Shown piece after piece: positions 1-6,605 of a stretch of DNA of 64,000 nt (position 1 is the first letter of the stretch; the number at the start of each line of letters is the position of its first letter). The notes beneath the pieces are model-generated. The model was not told the DNA's origin. It saw only the letters and a program-made list of their open reading frames with translations, and made no database searches. A program made the position numbers and the translations under genes. Origin of the DNA: Streptomyces spinoverrucosus (GTDB taxonomy: Bacteria; Actinomycetota; Actinomycetes; Streptomycetales; Streptomycetaceae); the NCBI RefSeq assembly GCF_006539505.1, contig NZ_BJND01000037.1, positions 45,660-109,659 on the forward strand, written 5' to 3'.

Positions 1-2
1 TG

Positions 3-557
3 CTCGGCGGCAACGGGCGGCCCTCGGACCGGCAGGTGATGACGGGCCCGTTCGCCTACCGAGAGGGGCGCTGGCCCCTCAAGGTGGGCGTGACCGACAG
101 GAGGTACCTCACCCGCGACCTCGGCCGCGCCCGTGACCCGATCGCGCTGCCGACCAGGAACGATCTGGAGTGGGCGCTCAAGGACGGCGTGTACGACACG
201 TATCCGTACGACTCGACGGTCACCAAGGGGTTCCGCAACAAACTGGAGGGGTGGGGGACGGGCCGGGGCAGCGCATCCTGGCGCAACCACAACCGGGTGC
301 ACCGCTGGATCGGCGGGACGATGCTCGGTGGCGCATCCCCCAACGACCCCGTCTTCTGGCTGCACCACGCGTTCGTCGACCTGCAGTGGATCCGCTGGCA
401 GCAGCGGCACCGCGCCCACCGATACCTCCCGGACAAGCCGCCCGGCGTGGGCAACGCCCAGCGCGGCCGGATCGTGGCCCGGCACGAGAAGTTGCCGCCG
501 TGGGACGTGACGCCGGACGAACTGGACGACATGAGCGCGATCTACCGGTACGTGTGA
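3..557 (+). CDS. Tyrosinase, C-terminal part (5' end outside window)
   Basis: Copper monooxygenase that oxidises monophenols and o-diphenols to quinones (melanin chemistry). The reading frame is open to the left edge, so only about 184 C-terminal residues are seen. The CuB site is clear: HNRVHRWIGG gives two copper-ligand histidines and NDPVFWLHHAFVD gives the third, as in MelC2/MelD2-type Streptomyces tyrosinases. The CuA site and any MelC1-type caddie gene would lie to the left of the window. A strong terminator follows the stop, so the gene ends its own transcript. Family assignment is firm. Whether it is the pigment enzyme (MelC2) or the secondary tyrosinase (MelD2) cannot be told from this part. 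It lies upstream of a cluster of Tyr-rich secreted proteins. Confidence 0.93.
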   Translation, partial: LGGNGRPSDRQVMTGPFAYREGRWPLKVGVTDRRYLTRDLGRARDPIALPTRNDLEWALKDGVYDTYPYDSTVTKGFRNKLEGWGTGRGSASWRNHNRVHRWIGGTMLGGASPNDPVFWLHHAFVDLQWIRWQQRHRAHRYLPDKPPGVGNAQRGRIVARHEKLPPWDVTPDELDDMSAIYRYV

Positions 558-583
558 GGCCAGTTCAGGGGCGACGTACGTGA

Positions 584-618
584 GAAGAGCCCCGGCACGC
601 GAAGTGCCGGGGCTCTTC
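584..618 (+). terminator. Rho-independent terminator after tyrosinase
   Basis: Perfect 15-bp inverted repeat (584-598 with 604-618) around the 5-nt loop GCGAA, starting 26 nt after the tyrosinase stop. There is no long T tract, which is usual for Streptomyces. Confidence 0.85.
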
Positions 619-769
619 CCACGCACGCCCCCCCGTCAACGCCGAGTGATCGCTTGGTTGTTCGGGTCATCGCACGTTCCGTTGAAAAATCAGCGACACG
701 GCGGCCACTGCTGGCTGCGCATGCCATTCCCTTGATCGTCTTTGTGTCTTCTGCGAACGGAGACGCCCT

Positions 770-2152
770 GTGCGAGTTTCTGACATTCAGCGCTGCGAGG
801 TCCGGCCTGGACAGCTCGTCGAGTGGACGTTCAGCCCGGCGACCGTCGCGGCGGCGGCAGTGCTGCCGCCGGATCCGCGGCCGCCGGCGTACATCCAGGA
901 GTCGCACATCCGAACGGCGCGGTCGGTGCGCGAGGACGGTCTGTTCGTGCCGACCTGGCTGGGCGCGGCGTTCGACCTGCCGGGCCGGGCCGATCTCGAC
1001 GCGCTGGAGGAGGCGCTGCGCGGCTGGACGCTGCGGCACGAGACGCTGCGCAGCGGCTTCCGTTGGGCCGACGACGAGATGCAACGGTTCACGCTCGACG
1101 GGGACGACGTATCGCTGAGTCGCAAGGTGGTCGGCGACTTCACCGACGAGGGCGCGCTGGTACGGCACTTGCAGGACCGTTTCGACGTGGCGGCGGACGC
1201 GCTCGGCTGGCCGAACCACATCTTCGCGGCGGTCGTCCGCGACGATTCCACCAGCGTGTACATGGCCTTCGACCACACCAACGTCGACGCCTACTCCCTC
1301 CAGCGCATCCCGCAGGAGATCCACGAGCTCTACGCGGCGCGTCTCGCGGGCCGTGCCGTGGCCGGGGCTCCGGCCGGCAGCTACGTCGACTTCTGCGAGC
1401 TGGAACGGGCGAGCGCGGACGGGATCGACGACTCGCACGCGATCGTCGCCCGCTGGCGCGAGTTCATCGGCCGGTGCGACGGACGGCTGCCCAGCTTTCC
1501 CGTCGACCTCGGCCTGGAGCCCGGGGGCGGGCTGCCCGCGCAGCAGCTCATGCGTGAACCGCTCGTGGACGCGGACGCCGCAGCCGCGTTCGAGGCGTAC
1601 TGCCGTCCCTTCGGCGGCAGCCTGGTGGGCTTCCTGGCTGCAACCAGCCTGATCGTCCATGAACTTGGCGGGGAGCCGGTCTACCGCACGGTCGTGCCGT
1701 TCCACACCCGGCTGAAGTCCGTGTGGTCGGACTCCGTGGGCTGGTACGTCGGCGGCGCGCCGATCGAGGTGGCCGCGGCACGGGACTTCGACGAGGCACT
1801 CACGGCGGTACGCGCCGAACTGCACGCCAACCGGTCACTGGCGCGTATGCCGTTGGCCCGGGTACTGCGCCTGCTCGGCACGGACTTCCGCCCGACCTCC
1901 CCCGACCTGTACTCGATCGTCTCGTACGTCGACGCCCGCGTCGTCCCCGGCTCCGCCCGCTGGGCAGAGCGGAAGGCGTACGGACTGATCCGGGTCTCGT
2001 ACGGCGATCAGGTGTGCGCCTGGGTCAACCGGCTGCACGAGGGCCTGTGGTTCGCCTGCCGCTACCCGGACACCGACGCGGCATACAAGAACATGCGGCG
2101 GTACGTCGAGGGGCTGCGGGATCTGGTCGTCTCCGTGGCCGCGCGCCACTGA
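770..2152 (+). CDS. Stand-alone condensation-domain protein
   Basis: A 460-residue protein with the fold signature of NRPS condensation / PapA-type acyltransferases, which join an acyl donor to an amine or alcohol. The motif normally read as HHxxxDG appears as DHTNVDA near residue 167. The second, catalytic His and the Asp are kept, while the first His is Asp and the Gly is Ala. No adenylation or carrier domain is present and no NRPS gene is nearby, so it must work in trans or on a small-molecule CoA ester. The GTG start is chosen for the upstream GGAG (about 760) and because the N-terminus RVSDIQRCEV follows it directly. The substrate cannot be guessed. It is transcribed towards the small secreted protein cluster. 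Confidence 0.8.
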   Translation: MRVSDIQRCEVRPGQLVEWTFSPATVAAAAVLPPDPRPPAYIQESHIRTARSVREDGLFVPTWLGAAFDLPGRADLDALEEALRGWTLRHETLRSGFRWADDEMQRFTLDGDDVSLSRKVVGDFTDEGALVRHLQDRFDVAADALGWPNHIFAAVVRDDSTSVYMAFDHTNVDAYSLQRIPQEIHELYAARLAGRAVAGAPAGSYVDFCELERASADGIDDSHAIVARWREFIGRCDGRLPSFPVDLGLEPGGGLPAQQLMREPLVDADAAAAFEAYCRPFGGSLVGFLAATSLIVHELGGEPVYRTVVPFHTRLKSVWSDSVGWYVGGAPIEVAAARDFDEALTAVRAELHANRSLARMPLARVLRLLGTDFRPTSPDLYSIVSYVDARVVPGSARWAERKAYGLIRVSYGDQVCAWVNRLHEGLWFACRYPDTDAAYKNMRRYVEGLRDLVVSVAARH

Positions 2153-2318
2153 GCACAACTCACCCTTACTGCGTGGGTGTTGGTGTCTCGACCGGACCTC
2201 GAAAGATCCCTGAATGTGCCCCATGTCCCCATCTGGACACGGCTGTCCAAGTGTGGAACACGCTGGATGATTACTGCTAGTGTTCATTCAGTCACGGTAG
2301 GCAATCAGCCTCGATGTA

Positions 2319-2344
2319 ACAGGCAATGAAGAACCGAGGGTTCC
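2319..2344 (+). promoter_or_regulatory. Conserved 5' leader, copy 1
   Basis: ACAGGCAATGAAG followed by CCGAGGGTTCC and the ATGCG start. Nearly the same leader precedes the genes at 6130 (minus) and 6606 (plus). GAGGG acts as the ribosome binding site. The match upstream of the coding region points to duplication of gene plus leader. Confidence 0.6.
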
Positions 2345-2587
2345 ATGCGTAAGCTTCAGCAGGTCGTGATCGCAGCAGTGGCCGCCGGCGGTCTGTCGGC
2401 CGTCGGTGCCGGCGCCGGTACCGTCTTCGCTCACGAAGGCGGGCTGGAGGCGAACGACCTCTACCGCCCCTACCAGGAGTGCAGCCCGCAGACGGTGGCC
2501 GAGACCGACCTTCCGATCGGCGTGCTCGGTCTCGCCCAGACCTTCGACACCACCTGCGGTCAGTTCAACAACGCCTTCACTCGCTGA
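2345..2587 (+). CDS. Small secreted two-cysteine protein
   Basis: An 80-residue protein with a signal peptide (MRKLQQ, hydrophobic Ala/Gly core, cleavage expected after VFA near residue 29). The mature part of about 50 residues carries LYRPYQECSPQ and a second Cys in TTCGQFNNAF. The same LxRPxQECSPQ motif and second Cys occur at the C-terminus of the protein encoded at 5636-6130, so the two are homologous and this one lacks the repeat domain. Size, export signal and a single Cys pair recall chaplins and rodlins, but no chaplin signature is seen and I do not recognise the family by name. Location is extracellular or hyphal surface by inference. Confidence 0.85.
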   Translation: MRKLQQVVIAAVAAGGLSAVGAGAGTVFAHEGGLEANDLYRPYQECSPQTVAETDLPIGVLGLAQTFDTTCGQFNNAFTR

Positions 2588-2750
2588 GGGCGGCGGCGCA
2601 AGCGTGCGCGACGCGGGCCACTTTGGGGTCAGCCCCCGAGGGGCCCGCGTCGTACACGGCCGGAGTCTGTCTCTCGGACGTCATCAGGGCCCGGCGTGGC
2701 CCGTTCGCGGCGCACGGCGCCCGGGCACCCTCACAAAGGAAACGCACCAC

Positions 2751-3110
2751 ATGTTCAGTACGAAGAAGATCGCGGCCGTCTCGGGGCTTCTGGGTGGCCT
2801 CGCCGTGACCTGCACCGGCATCACCCAGGCCTACGCCGCAGCAGGCCCGGGTGCCTGCACCAGCGATGCCGAGGGCAACATCACCTGCATTCAATGGGTT
2901 ACCGGCACCCCGGCCGAGGGCGACAGGTTCGCCAGGCAGTCACAGGGCTGCGTGCCGATGCAGCCCTGGACGTTGCCCTCTCCCCTCAGCTTGCTGAGCA
3001 GGGGGACCACGAAGATCGGGCCCGAGGTGACGTGCCTCAACTCGACGCCGAAGACCGGCGACAGCGCCGAGAGTGCCGACGGCCCGGTGCTGCCTCGTCT
3101 GCTGGGCTGA
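2751..3110 (+). CDS. Small secreted four-cysteine protein, paralogue 1
   Basis: A 119-residue protein. The ATG at 2751 is chosen for the AAAGGA at -14 and the signal peptide MFSTKKIAAVSGLLGG ending near AYA (residue 29). The mature protein has CTSDAEGNITC, then a third Cys, then TTKIGPEVTC. The same layout occurs in the protein at 4081-4428 (CTLNGQGDIIC and ATKVGPEVEC), and both signal peptides share KIAxVSGLLGxLAV. The upstream sequence (CGCCCGGGC, AAAGGAAA, CAC before the ATG) is also shared, so gene and leader were duplicated together. No known domain is recognised. A terminator follows at 3151. Confidence 0.82.
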   Translation: MFSTKKIAAVSGLLGGLAVTCTGITQAYAAAGPGACTSDAEGNITCIQWVTGTPAEGDRFARQSQGCVPMQPWTLPSPLSLLSRGTTKIGPEVTCLNSTPKTGDSAESADGPVLPRLLG

Positions 3111-3150
3111 GCCTCGGCGGAACCTTCAGACACCTTCATCACGCTTCAAC

Positions 3151-3199
3151 CAGCGGATGGCCGGACCGGGATGACCCGGGGTCGGCCATCCGCTGTTTT
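3151..3199 (+). terminator. Rho-independent terminator
   Basis: CAGCGGATGGCCG at 3151-3163 pairs with 3183-3195 and is followed by TTTTC. It closes the transcript of the four-cysteine gene at 2751. Confidence 0.85.
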
Positions 3200-3350
3200 C
3201 GCGTCCACGCGAGCGCACCTGCAAATGGGTGACCGCCTCTGGCTGCCCGTGACTCGGCCCCGGGGCAAGCTCGTTGCCTTCACGGGACGAGGCGGATGGA
3301 AGGGCGCCTCGCCATGAGCCGACACGACGGAAGGCAGAGATCCCAAAATG

Positions 3351-3377
3351 CTACGTAGCGTGTGTATATGCTCACAC
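3351..3377 (+). promoter_or_regulatory. AT-rich palindromic stretch upstream of the Ala/Pro/Gln/Tyr repeat gene
   Basis: CTACGTAG (3351-3358) is a perfect palindrome. GTGTG (3360-3364) and CACAC (3373-3377) form an inverted repeat around an AT-rich spacer, 47-73 nt before the ATG at 3424. This is the likely promoter or regulator site. No regulator is assigned. Confidence 0.4.
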
Positions 3378-3423
3378 TAAGTAGTCAACCCATGGCTTCA
3401 TGCCAGGTCAGAAAGGGTCAACC

Positions 3424-3789
3424 ATGCGCAAGTTTCAGCGCGCTGCCGTCGTAGCCGCAGCGGTCGCGGGGCTGTCCACCCTTGGCGTCGGCGTCAGCTT
3501 CGCCAACGGCGGGGACGCTCCGCAGATCACCGCGGTGGCCAACTCGCAGGCCAACGCGGTGGCCACGTGGGGCGGCGCCCCGCACGATCAGTCGAAGGCC
3601 GCTCCGTACTCGGCTCCGTACGCTGCCCCGCAGGCGGCTCCTTACGCCGCCGCTCCCCAGGCGGCTCCGCAGGCCGCTCCGTACGCTGCCCCGCAGGAGT
3701 CCACCTACGCCGCGCCTCAGGCGGCTCCGTACGCCGCCGCGCCCGACGCCAACTACGGTCAGTACTCCGCTCCGGACGGCTACCGGTAA
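3424..3789 (+). CDS. Secreted Ala/Pro/Gln/Tyr repeat protein
   Basis: A 121-residue protein. The start at 3424 gives MRKFQRAAVVAAAVAG, a signal peptide of the same type as its neighbours, with AAAGGG upstream. Cleavage is expected after SFA (about residue 29). From about residue 57 the chain is imperfect repeats of AAPYAAPQ and close variants, ending YGQYSAPDGYR. There are no cysteines in the mature part. Composition (Ala, Pro, Gln, regular Tyr) matches the PQY repeats of the protein at 6606. A low-complexity surface or matrix polypeptide is inferred. It has its own upstream palindromes and a downstream terminator, so it is probably a single-gene unit. Confidence 0.8.
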   Translation: MRKFQRAAVVAAAVAGLSTLGVGVSFANGGDAPQITAVANSQANAVATWGGAPHDQSKAAPYSAPYAAPQAAPYAAAPQAAPQAAPYAAPQESTYAAPQAAPYAAAPDANYGQYSAPDGYR

Positions 3790-3898
3790 AAAAGCGCCGG
3801 GGCTCGACGCGCACGTTTCAGCGTTGCCCGGCGGCTTCCTCGAGGCCAACGCTCTGGGATGTTCAGCGGTGTGCTGAGTGACACCCTCAACGGCAAAC

Positions 3899-3945
3899 GC
3901 GGCCCGGGCGCGCAGCAGACCCATCAGGGTGCGCGCCCGGGCCGC
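3899..3945 (+). terminator. Rho-independent terminator
   Basis: Perfect 15-bp GC arms (3899-3913 with 3931-3945) around a 17-nt loop, about 110 nt after the stop of the repeat-protein gene. Confidence 0.8.
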
Positions 3946-4080
3946 AAAAGTTCCTGCCGCCGAACGCAAGTTGAGGATGCGTCAGGCGCCGGGTCCCGTA
4001 TTTCGACCTTCTCCAAGGCTCGGGCGCACGCCGGTCAACGGCACAGGCGCCCGGGCCTCGATTGCAAAGGAAAGCAGCAC

Positions 4081-4428
4081 ATGATCGGTCGACGGAAGAT
4101 CGCAACCGTCTCGGGGCTCCTTGGAGCCCTCGCTGTGATCTACGGCGGTGCCACCCAGGCGTACGCTGACGAACCCTCGGGCGAGTGCACGCTCAACGGC
4201 CAGGGTGACATCATCTGCGTCAAGAAGAGCGAAGTCGTCCACAAGGACAAGGACGGCAAGCACGTCATCAAGCAGAAGCAGAACTGCGAGACGATCGAGC
4301 GGCCGCGCTTCGTGTTTTCCGACGGTCACCTGCTGAACGGTGGGGCCACGAAGGTCGGACCGGAAGTGGAGTGCTCCAACAAGGCGGAGCTGCCCAAGGG
4401 ATACAAGCTGCCTGAATTCAAGTTCTGA
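4081..4428 (+). CDS. Small secreted four-cysteine protein, paralogue 2
   Basis: A 115-residue paralogue of the protein at 2751. The signal peptide MIGRRKIATVSGLLGALAV ends at AYA, and the mature chain starts DEPSGEC. Cysteines lie in CTLNGQGDIIC, QNCET and VGPEVEC. The middle is Lys-rich (KKSEVVHKDKDGKHVIKQK), unlike paralogue 1, so the exposed face has diverged while the Cys frame and TKxGPEVxC motif were kept. AAAGGAAAG lies 6-14 nt before the ATG and the terminator at 4442 follows closely. Function is unknown; two disulfides are plausible outside the cell. Confidence 0.83.
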   Translation: MIGRRKIATVSGLLGALAVIYGGATQAYADEPSGECTLNGQGDIICVKKSEVVHKDKDGKHVIKQKQNCETIERPRFVFSDGHLLNGGATKVGPEVECSNKAELPKGYKLPEFKF

Positions 4429-4441
4429 AGTGCGACCGGTG

Positions 4442-4475
4442 AATGCCGGATCGGGATCCCTCCCGATCCGGCATT
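4442..4475 (+). terminator. Rho-independent terminator
   Basis: Perfect 15-bp arms (4442-4456 with 4461-4475) and a 4-nt TCCC loop, just after the four-cysteine gene at 4081. Confidence 0.88.
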
Positions 4476-4506
4476 TGGCTTTCCTGACCTCCTGTCGACA
4501 CAAAAA

Positions 4507-4541
4507 CCCCGGTGCCCCGGCCAGTGGCCGGGGCACCGGGG
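4507..4541 (-). terminator. Rho-independent terminator (minus strand)
   Basis: Arms 4507-4522 and 4526-4541 pair perfectly. Read on the minus strand, the stem is followed by TTTTTG. It ends the transcript of the gene at 4560-4856. Confidence 0.88.
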
Positions 4542-4559
4542 AAGGGGTCTTGGCCTACC

Positions 4560-4856
4560 TCACTTGCCGACGCTGTTGTTGCAGCCCATGGTCGAGCCCA
4601 GGCTGGTCTCCTGTGCGCCCGGGTTGCCCTCGCCGTTGAGCAGGTTTCCGCCCAGACCGTTGCCGATGCCGACCTGGCCGAGGATGTCGACGTTGCTGTC
4701 GTGCGACCTGCAGGTGGTGCTCTGCAGGACGTTGAAGCTCGTGCCCTTGTGGCCCCAGCCGCCCGGTCCCTGGTCCGCGGTGGCTGTGCCGGCGCTCAGG
4801 AGGCCGACGCTCCCGAGGGCGGCGACCACGACGGCGGCCTTGCGGAGCTTGTGCAT
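4560..4856 (-). CDS. Small secreted two-cysteine protein, LNGEG family, paralogue A
   Basis: A 98-residue protein. The start at 4856 is fixed by GGAG 7 nt upstream and by MHKLRKAAVVVAALGSV, a signal peptide shared with the gene at 5420. The mature domain is a short Gly-rich lead, then TTCRSHDSNVDILGQV, a hydrophobic Gly/Leu stretch, LNGEGNPGAQE and GSTMGCNNS. The family frame is C-x-SHD-x-N-x-D-V/I-LG ... LNGEG-x-PGAQ ... G-x-xMGCN, with one Cys pair. Paralogues lie at 5124-5420 and 7466-7744. A hydrophobic core between two cysteines resembles the layout of chaplins and rodlins, but sequence identity is not claimed. A surface role is inferred. Confidence 0.85.
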   Translation of the reverse strand: MHKLRKAAVVVAALGSVGLLSAGTATADQGPGGWGHKGTSFNVLQSTTCRSHDSNVDILGQVGIGNGLGGNLLNGEGNPGAQETSLGSTMGCNNSVGK

Positions 4857-4884
4857 GTCATCTCCGGTGGAGTGAAGTGGGTTG

Positions 4885-4901
4885 CGATCTGTGACAGATC
4901 G
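4885..4901 (-). promoter_or_regulatory. Perfect palindrome upstream of LNGEG paralogue A
   Basis: CGATCTGTGACAGATCG has 8-bp arms around one base and lies 29-45 nt before the ATG at 4856. The equivalent site at 5449 keeps the outer 6-bp arms. It is probably a shared operator inside a duplicated leader. Confidence 0.55.
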
Positions 4902-5047
4902 ACTTCGTACAGTTACGGAGGGTAATAAGAAATATCCCAAAGCAACTGACGGCACGCCGAATTCGGGGCAGTCTCACCATCTTGGCCGATGGGCGGTAAA
5001 TGGCTCGCCTTGCGAGTGAATCTCTCAAGTGAATTGGGCAAAAAAGG

Positions 5048-5084
5048 GGTCCCGGCGCCGAGTCTGATGCTCGGTGCCGGGACC
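5048..5084 (-). terminator. Rho-independent terminator (minus strand)
   Basis: 15-bp arms (5048-5062 with 5070-5084, one G-T type pair) followed on the minus strand by a T-rich run. It ends the gene at 5124-5420. Confidence 0.85.
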
Positions 5085-5123
5085 TGTTTCCCGCTCTCGG
5101 CCGGCGCTGCGACCGTTGCGCGC

Positions 5124-5420
5124 CTAGAAGGCGCTGTTGTTGCAGCCCATGGTCGAGCCGATGTGCGTGTCCTGCGCGCCAGGTGCGCCTTCGCCGTTGA
5201 GCAGGCCGGCCAGCGCGGCGCCGAGCAGGTTGACCTGGCCGAGGACGTCGACGTTCAGGTCGTGCGACTTGCAGTTGGAGCTCTGCAGGACGCTGAACTT
5301 GTCCCCGTCCTTCTTGCCGCCGTGGCCGTCGTGCCCGTTGGCGCTGGCGGTGCCCGCGCTCAGGAGTCCGACGCTGCCCAGGGCCACGACTACGACGGCA
5401 GCCTTGCGAAGCTTGTGCAT
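5124..5420 (-). CDS. Small secreted two-cysteine protein, LNGEG family, paralogue B
   Basis: A 98-residue paralogue of the gene at 4560, with the same MHKLRKAAVVV signal peptide and the same GGAGATGAC before the ATG. The mature chain begins with a Gly/His/Lys-rich stretch (NGHDGHGGKKDGDKF), then SSNCKSHDLNVDVLGQV, a Leu/Ala-rich core, LNGEGAPGAQDTHIGS and TMGCNNSAF at the C-terminus. About 70 nt of upstream sequence is nearly the same as in paralogue A, including the CGATCT/AGATCG arms. The duplication therefore took the promoter along and is fairly recent. The His/Lys-rich lead differs from paralogue A. Confidence 0.87.
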   Translation of the reverse strand: MHKLRKAAVVVVALGSVGLLSAGTASANGHDGHGGKKDGDKFSVLQSSNCKSHDLNVDVLGQVNLLGAALAGLLNGEGAPGAQDTHIGSTMGCNNSAF

Positions 5421-5448
5421 GTCATCTCCGGTGGAGTGAAGAGGGGTG

Positions 5449-5465
5449 CGATCTGTGGAAGATCG
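5449..5465 (-). promoter_or_regulatory. Inverted repeat upstream of LNGEG paralogue B
   Basis: CGATCT-GTGGA-AGATCG, in the same position relative to the start as the perfect palindrome at 4885. Retention of the arms while the centre changed supports a protein binding site. Confidence 0.5.
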
Positions 5466-5572
5466 ACTGCTTACAGTCACAGGAGATTATTCGGAAATAC
5501 CTCAAAACGGACAGCGACGCGCCGATTTCGTGATCTCGCAGCGGAAGCACCCGGACGTCGCATCGCAGACCA

Positions 5573-5604
5573 GCGGGCCCTCCGGGGATCCTCGAAGGGC
5601 CCGC
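5573..5604 (-). terminator. Probable terminator (minus strand)
   Basis: GCGGGCCCT at 5573-5581 pairs with AGGGCCCGC at 5596-5604, 32 nt beyond the stop of the gene at 5636-6130. Confidence 0.65.
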
Positions 5605-5635
5605 GTGGACGCCAACCTCCTGCCGCCCGACGGCT

Positions 5636-6130
5636 CTAGCTGGTGTGGAGTGCGTTGGCGAGGGCGTTCGACTGGCTGTTGGCCTGGGTGCAGGCGACGC
5701 CGTTGGCCTCGGAGGCGGCGAGTACGGCGACCGGCAGATTCGCGTTGAGCAGGGACTGCGGGCTGCACTCCTGGTTGGGACGGAAGAGGTTGTTCTGGCT
5801 CGCCGGGGCGGCCTGCGCCGAGCCACTCTGCGGCGAACTCTGCGGGCTGAGCTGAGGGTTGAGCTGAGGGCTGAGCTGCGGATTGATCTGCGGGCTGACT
5901 TCAGCGGGCTGCTGCGGGGCCATGTGCTGGTACGGGGCCGGCGCGCCGTGGGTCTGCGCGGCGGCCTGAGAGGCGGTCCACGATCCGGCCTGGGCGTCCG
6001 GCTGTCCAATGGGGGGCGGAGCAGCACCGTTGTACGCGACGGGAGCGTCGGCGAAGCTGGAGCCGGTGTTGAAGGCGGACAGACCGCCGGCTGCTGCGAC
6101 GACGAGCGCGACCTGTTGAAGTTTGCGCAT
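5636..6130 (-). CDS. Secreted Pro/Gln repeat protein with two-cysteine C-terminus
   Basis: A 164-residue protein. The signal peptide MRKLQQVALVVAAAGG ends near SFA. A Pro/Ala/Gln-rich region follows, with tandem NPQLSPQ repeats at about residues 80-100. The C-terminal 50 residues carry NLFRPNQECSPQSLL and a second Cys in GVACTQ. That last part is homologous to the whole mature protein encoded at 2345, so this protein is that module plus a repeat stalk. It uses the same CCGAGGGTTCC leader as the genes at 2345 and 6606. The architecture fits a surface protein whose repeats hold a compact disulfide-bonded head away from the wall; this is inference. Confidence 0.82.
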   Translation of the reverse strand: MRKLQQVALVVAAAGGLSAFNTGSSFADAPVAYNGAAPPPIGQPDAQAGSWTASQAAAQTHGAPAPYQHMAPQQPAEVSPQINPQLSPQLNPQLSPQSSPQSGSAQAAPASQNNLFRPNQECSPQSLLNANLPVAVLAASEANGVACTQANSQSNALANALHTS

Positions 6131-6157
6131 GGAACCCTCGGCCCTTCATTGACCTGT
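6131..6157 (-). promoter_or_regulatory. Conserved 5' leader, copy 2
   Basis: On the minus strand this reads ACAGGTCAATGAAGGG, then CCGAGGGTTCC, directly before the ATG at 6130. It matches the leaders at 2319 and 6580 with only a few differences. Confidence 0.6.
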
Positions 6158-6579
6158 GCATGGAACGTATGGGAATGCTGATGAGCCGGCGCAGCCTTTG
6201 TCGTTGTTGCTGCCCCGGCGGCTGCGGTGGGCCATCGCTCTGGCCGAGTGGGGAACGAGACAAGGGCTGGTCCAGGCACGGGTGTCAGGGCGTGGTCACT
6301 CATTTGCCCCAATGTCGTACGGCGTGTCCTTACCGACCCGTGGCGAGGCAGGCTGGCGCAAATGGGTGAGCGGATTTCGGATCCCGTGACCGGGTCAGGA
6401 GAAATGTCGTTGCCAGCGGGGAGAGGACAGCGACCGTGCATCTGAGAGGGGTCAGGAGATTCGCTGTCGACTCCGGCATGAAGTCCACGCGACAACCCGG
6501 GATGACGCCTGTCAGGGCGCAGTACGAACATCCGACTGGGTGGACGCAGGACTGCACTGAATACAACGAAATTCCCTGT

Positions 6580-6605
6580 ACAGGTATTGAAGGGCCGAGG
6601 GTTCC
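6580..6605 (+). promoter_or_regulatory. Conserved 5' leader, copy 3
   Basis: ACAGGTATTGAAGGG followed by CCGAGGGTTCC and ATGCG. This is the third copy of the leader found before 2345 and 6130. Confidence 0.6.

Larger units (their letters stand above)
6131..6605. other. Intergenic region between divergent repeat-protein genes
   Basis: These 475 bases hold the upstream regions of the minus-strand gene at 6130 and the plus-strand gene at 6606. The ends are the two conserved leaders (about 6131-6157 and 6580-6605). No reading frame with convincing codon use or a known domain was found in the middle. Confidence 0.6.

Noticed and set aside
542..1825. A minus-strand frame of 427 residues
   Set aside because: Opposite the condensation-domain gene. 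No motif or start signal is present.
770..2152. Part of a nonribosomal peptide cluster
   Set aside because: No adenylation, carrier or thioesterase domain occurs anywhere near it in the window.
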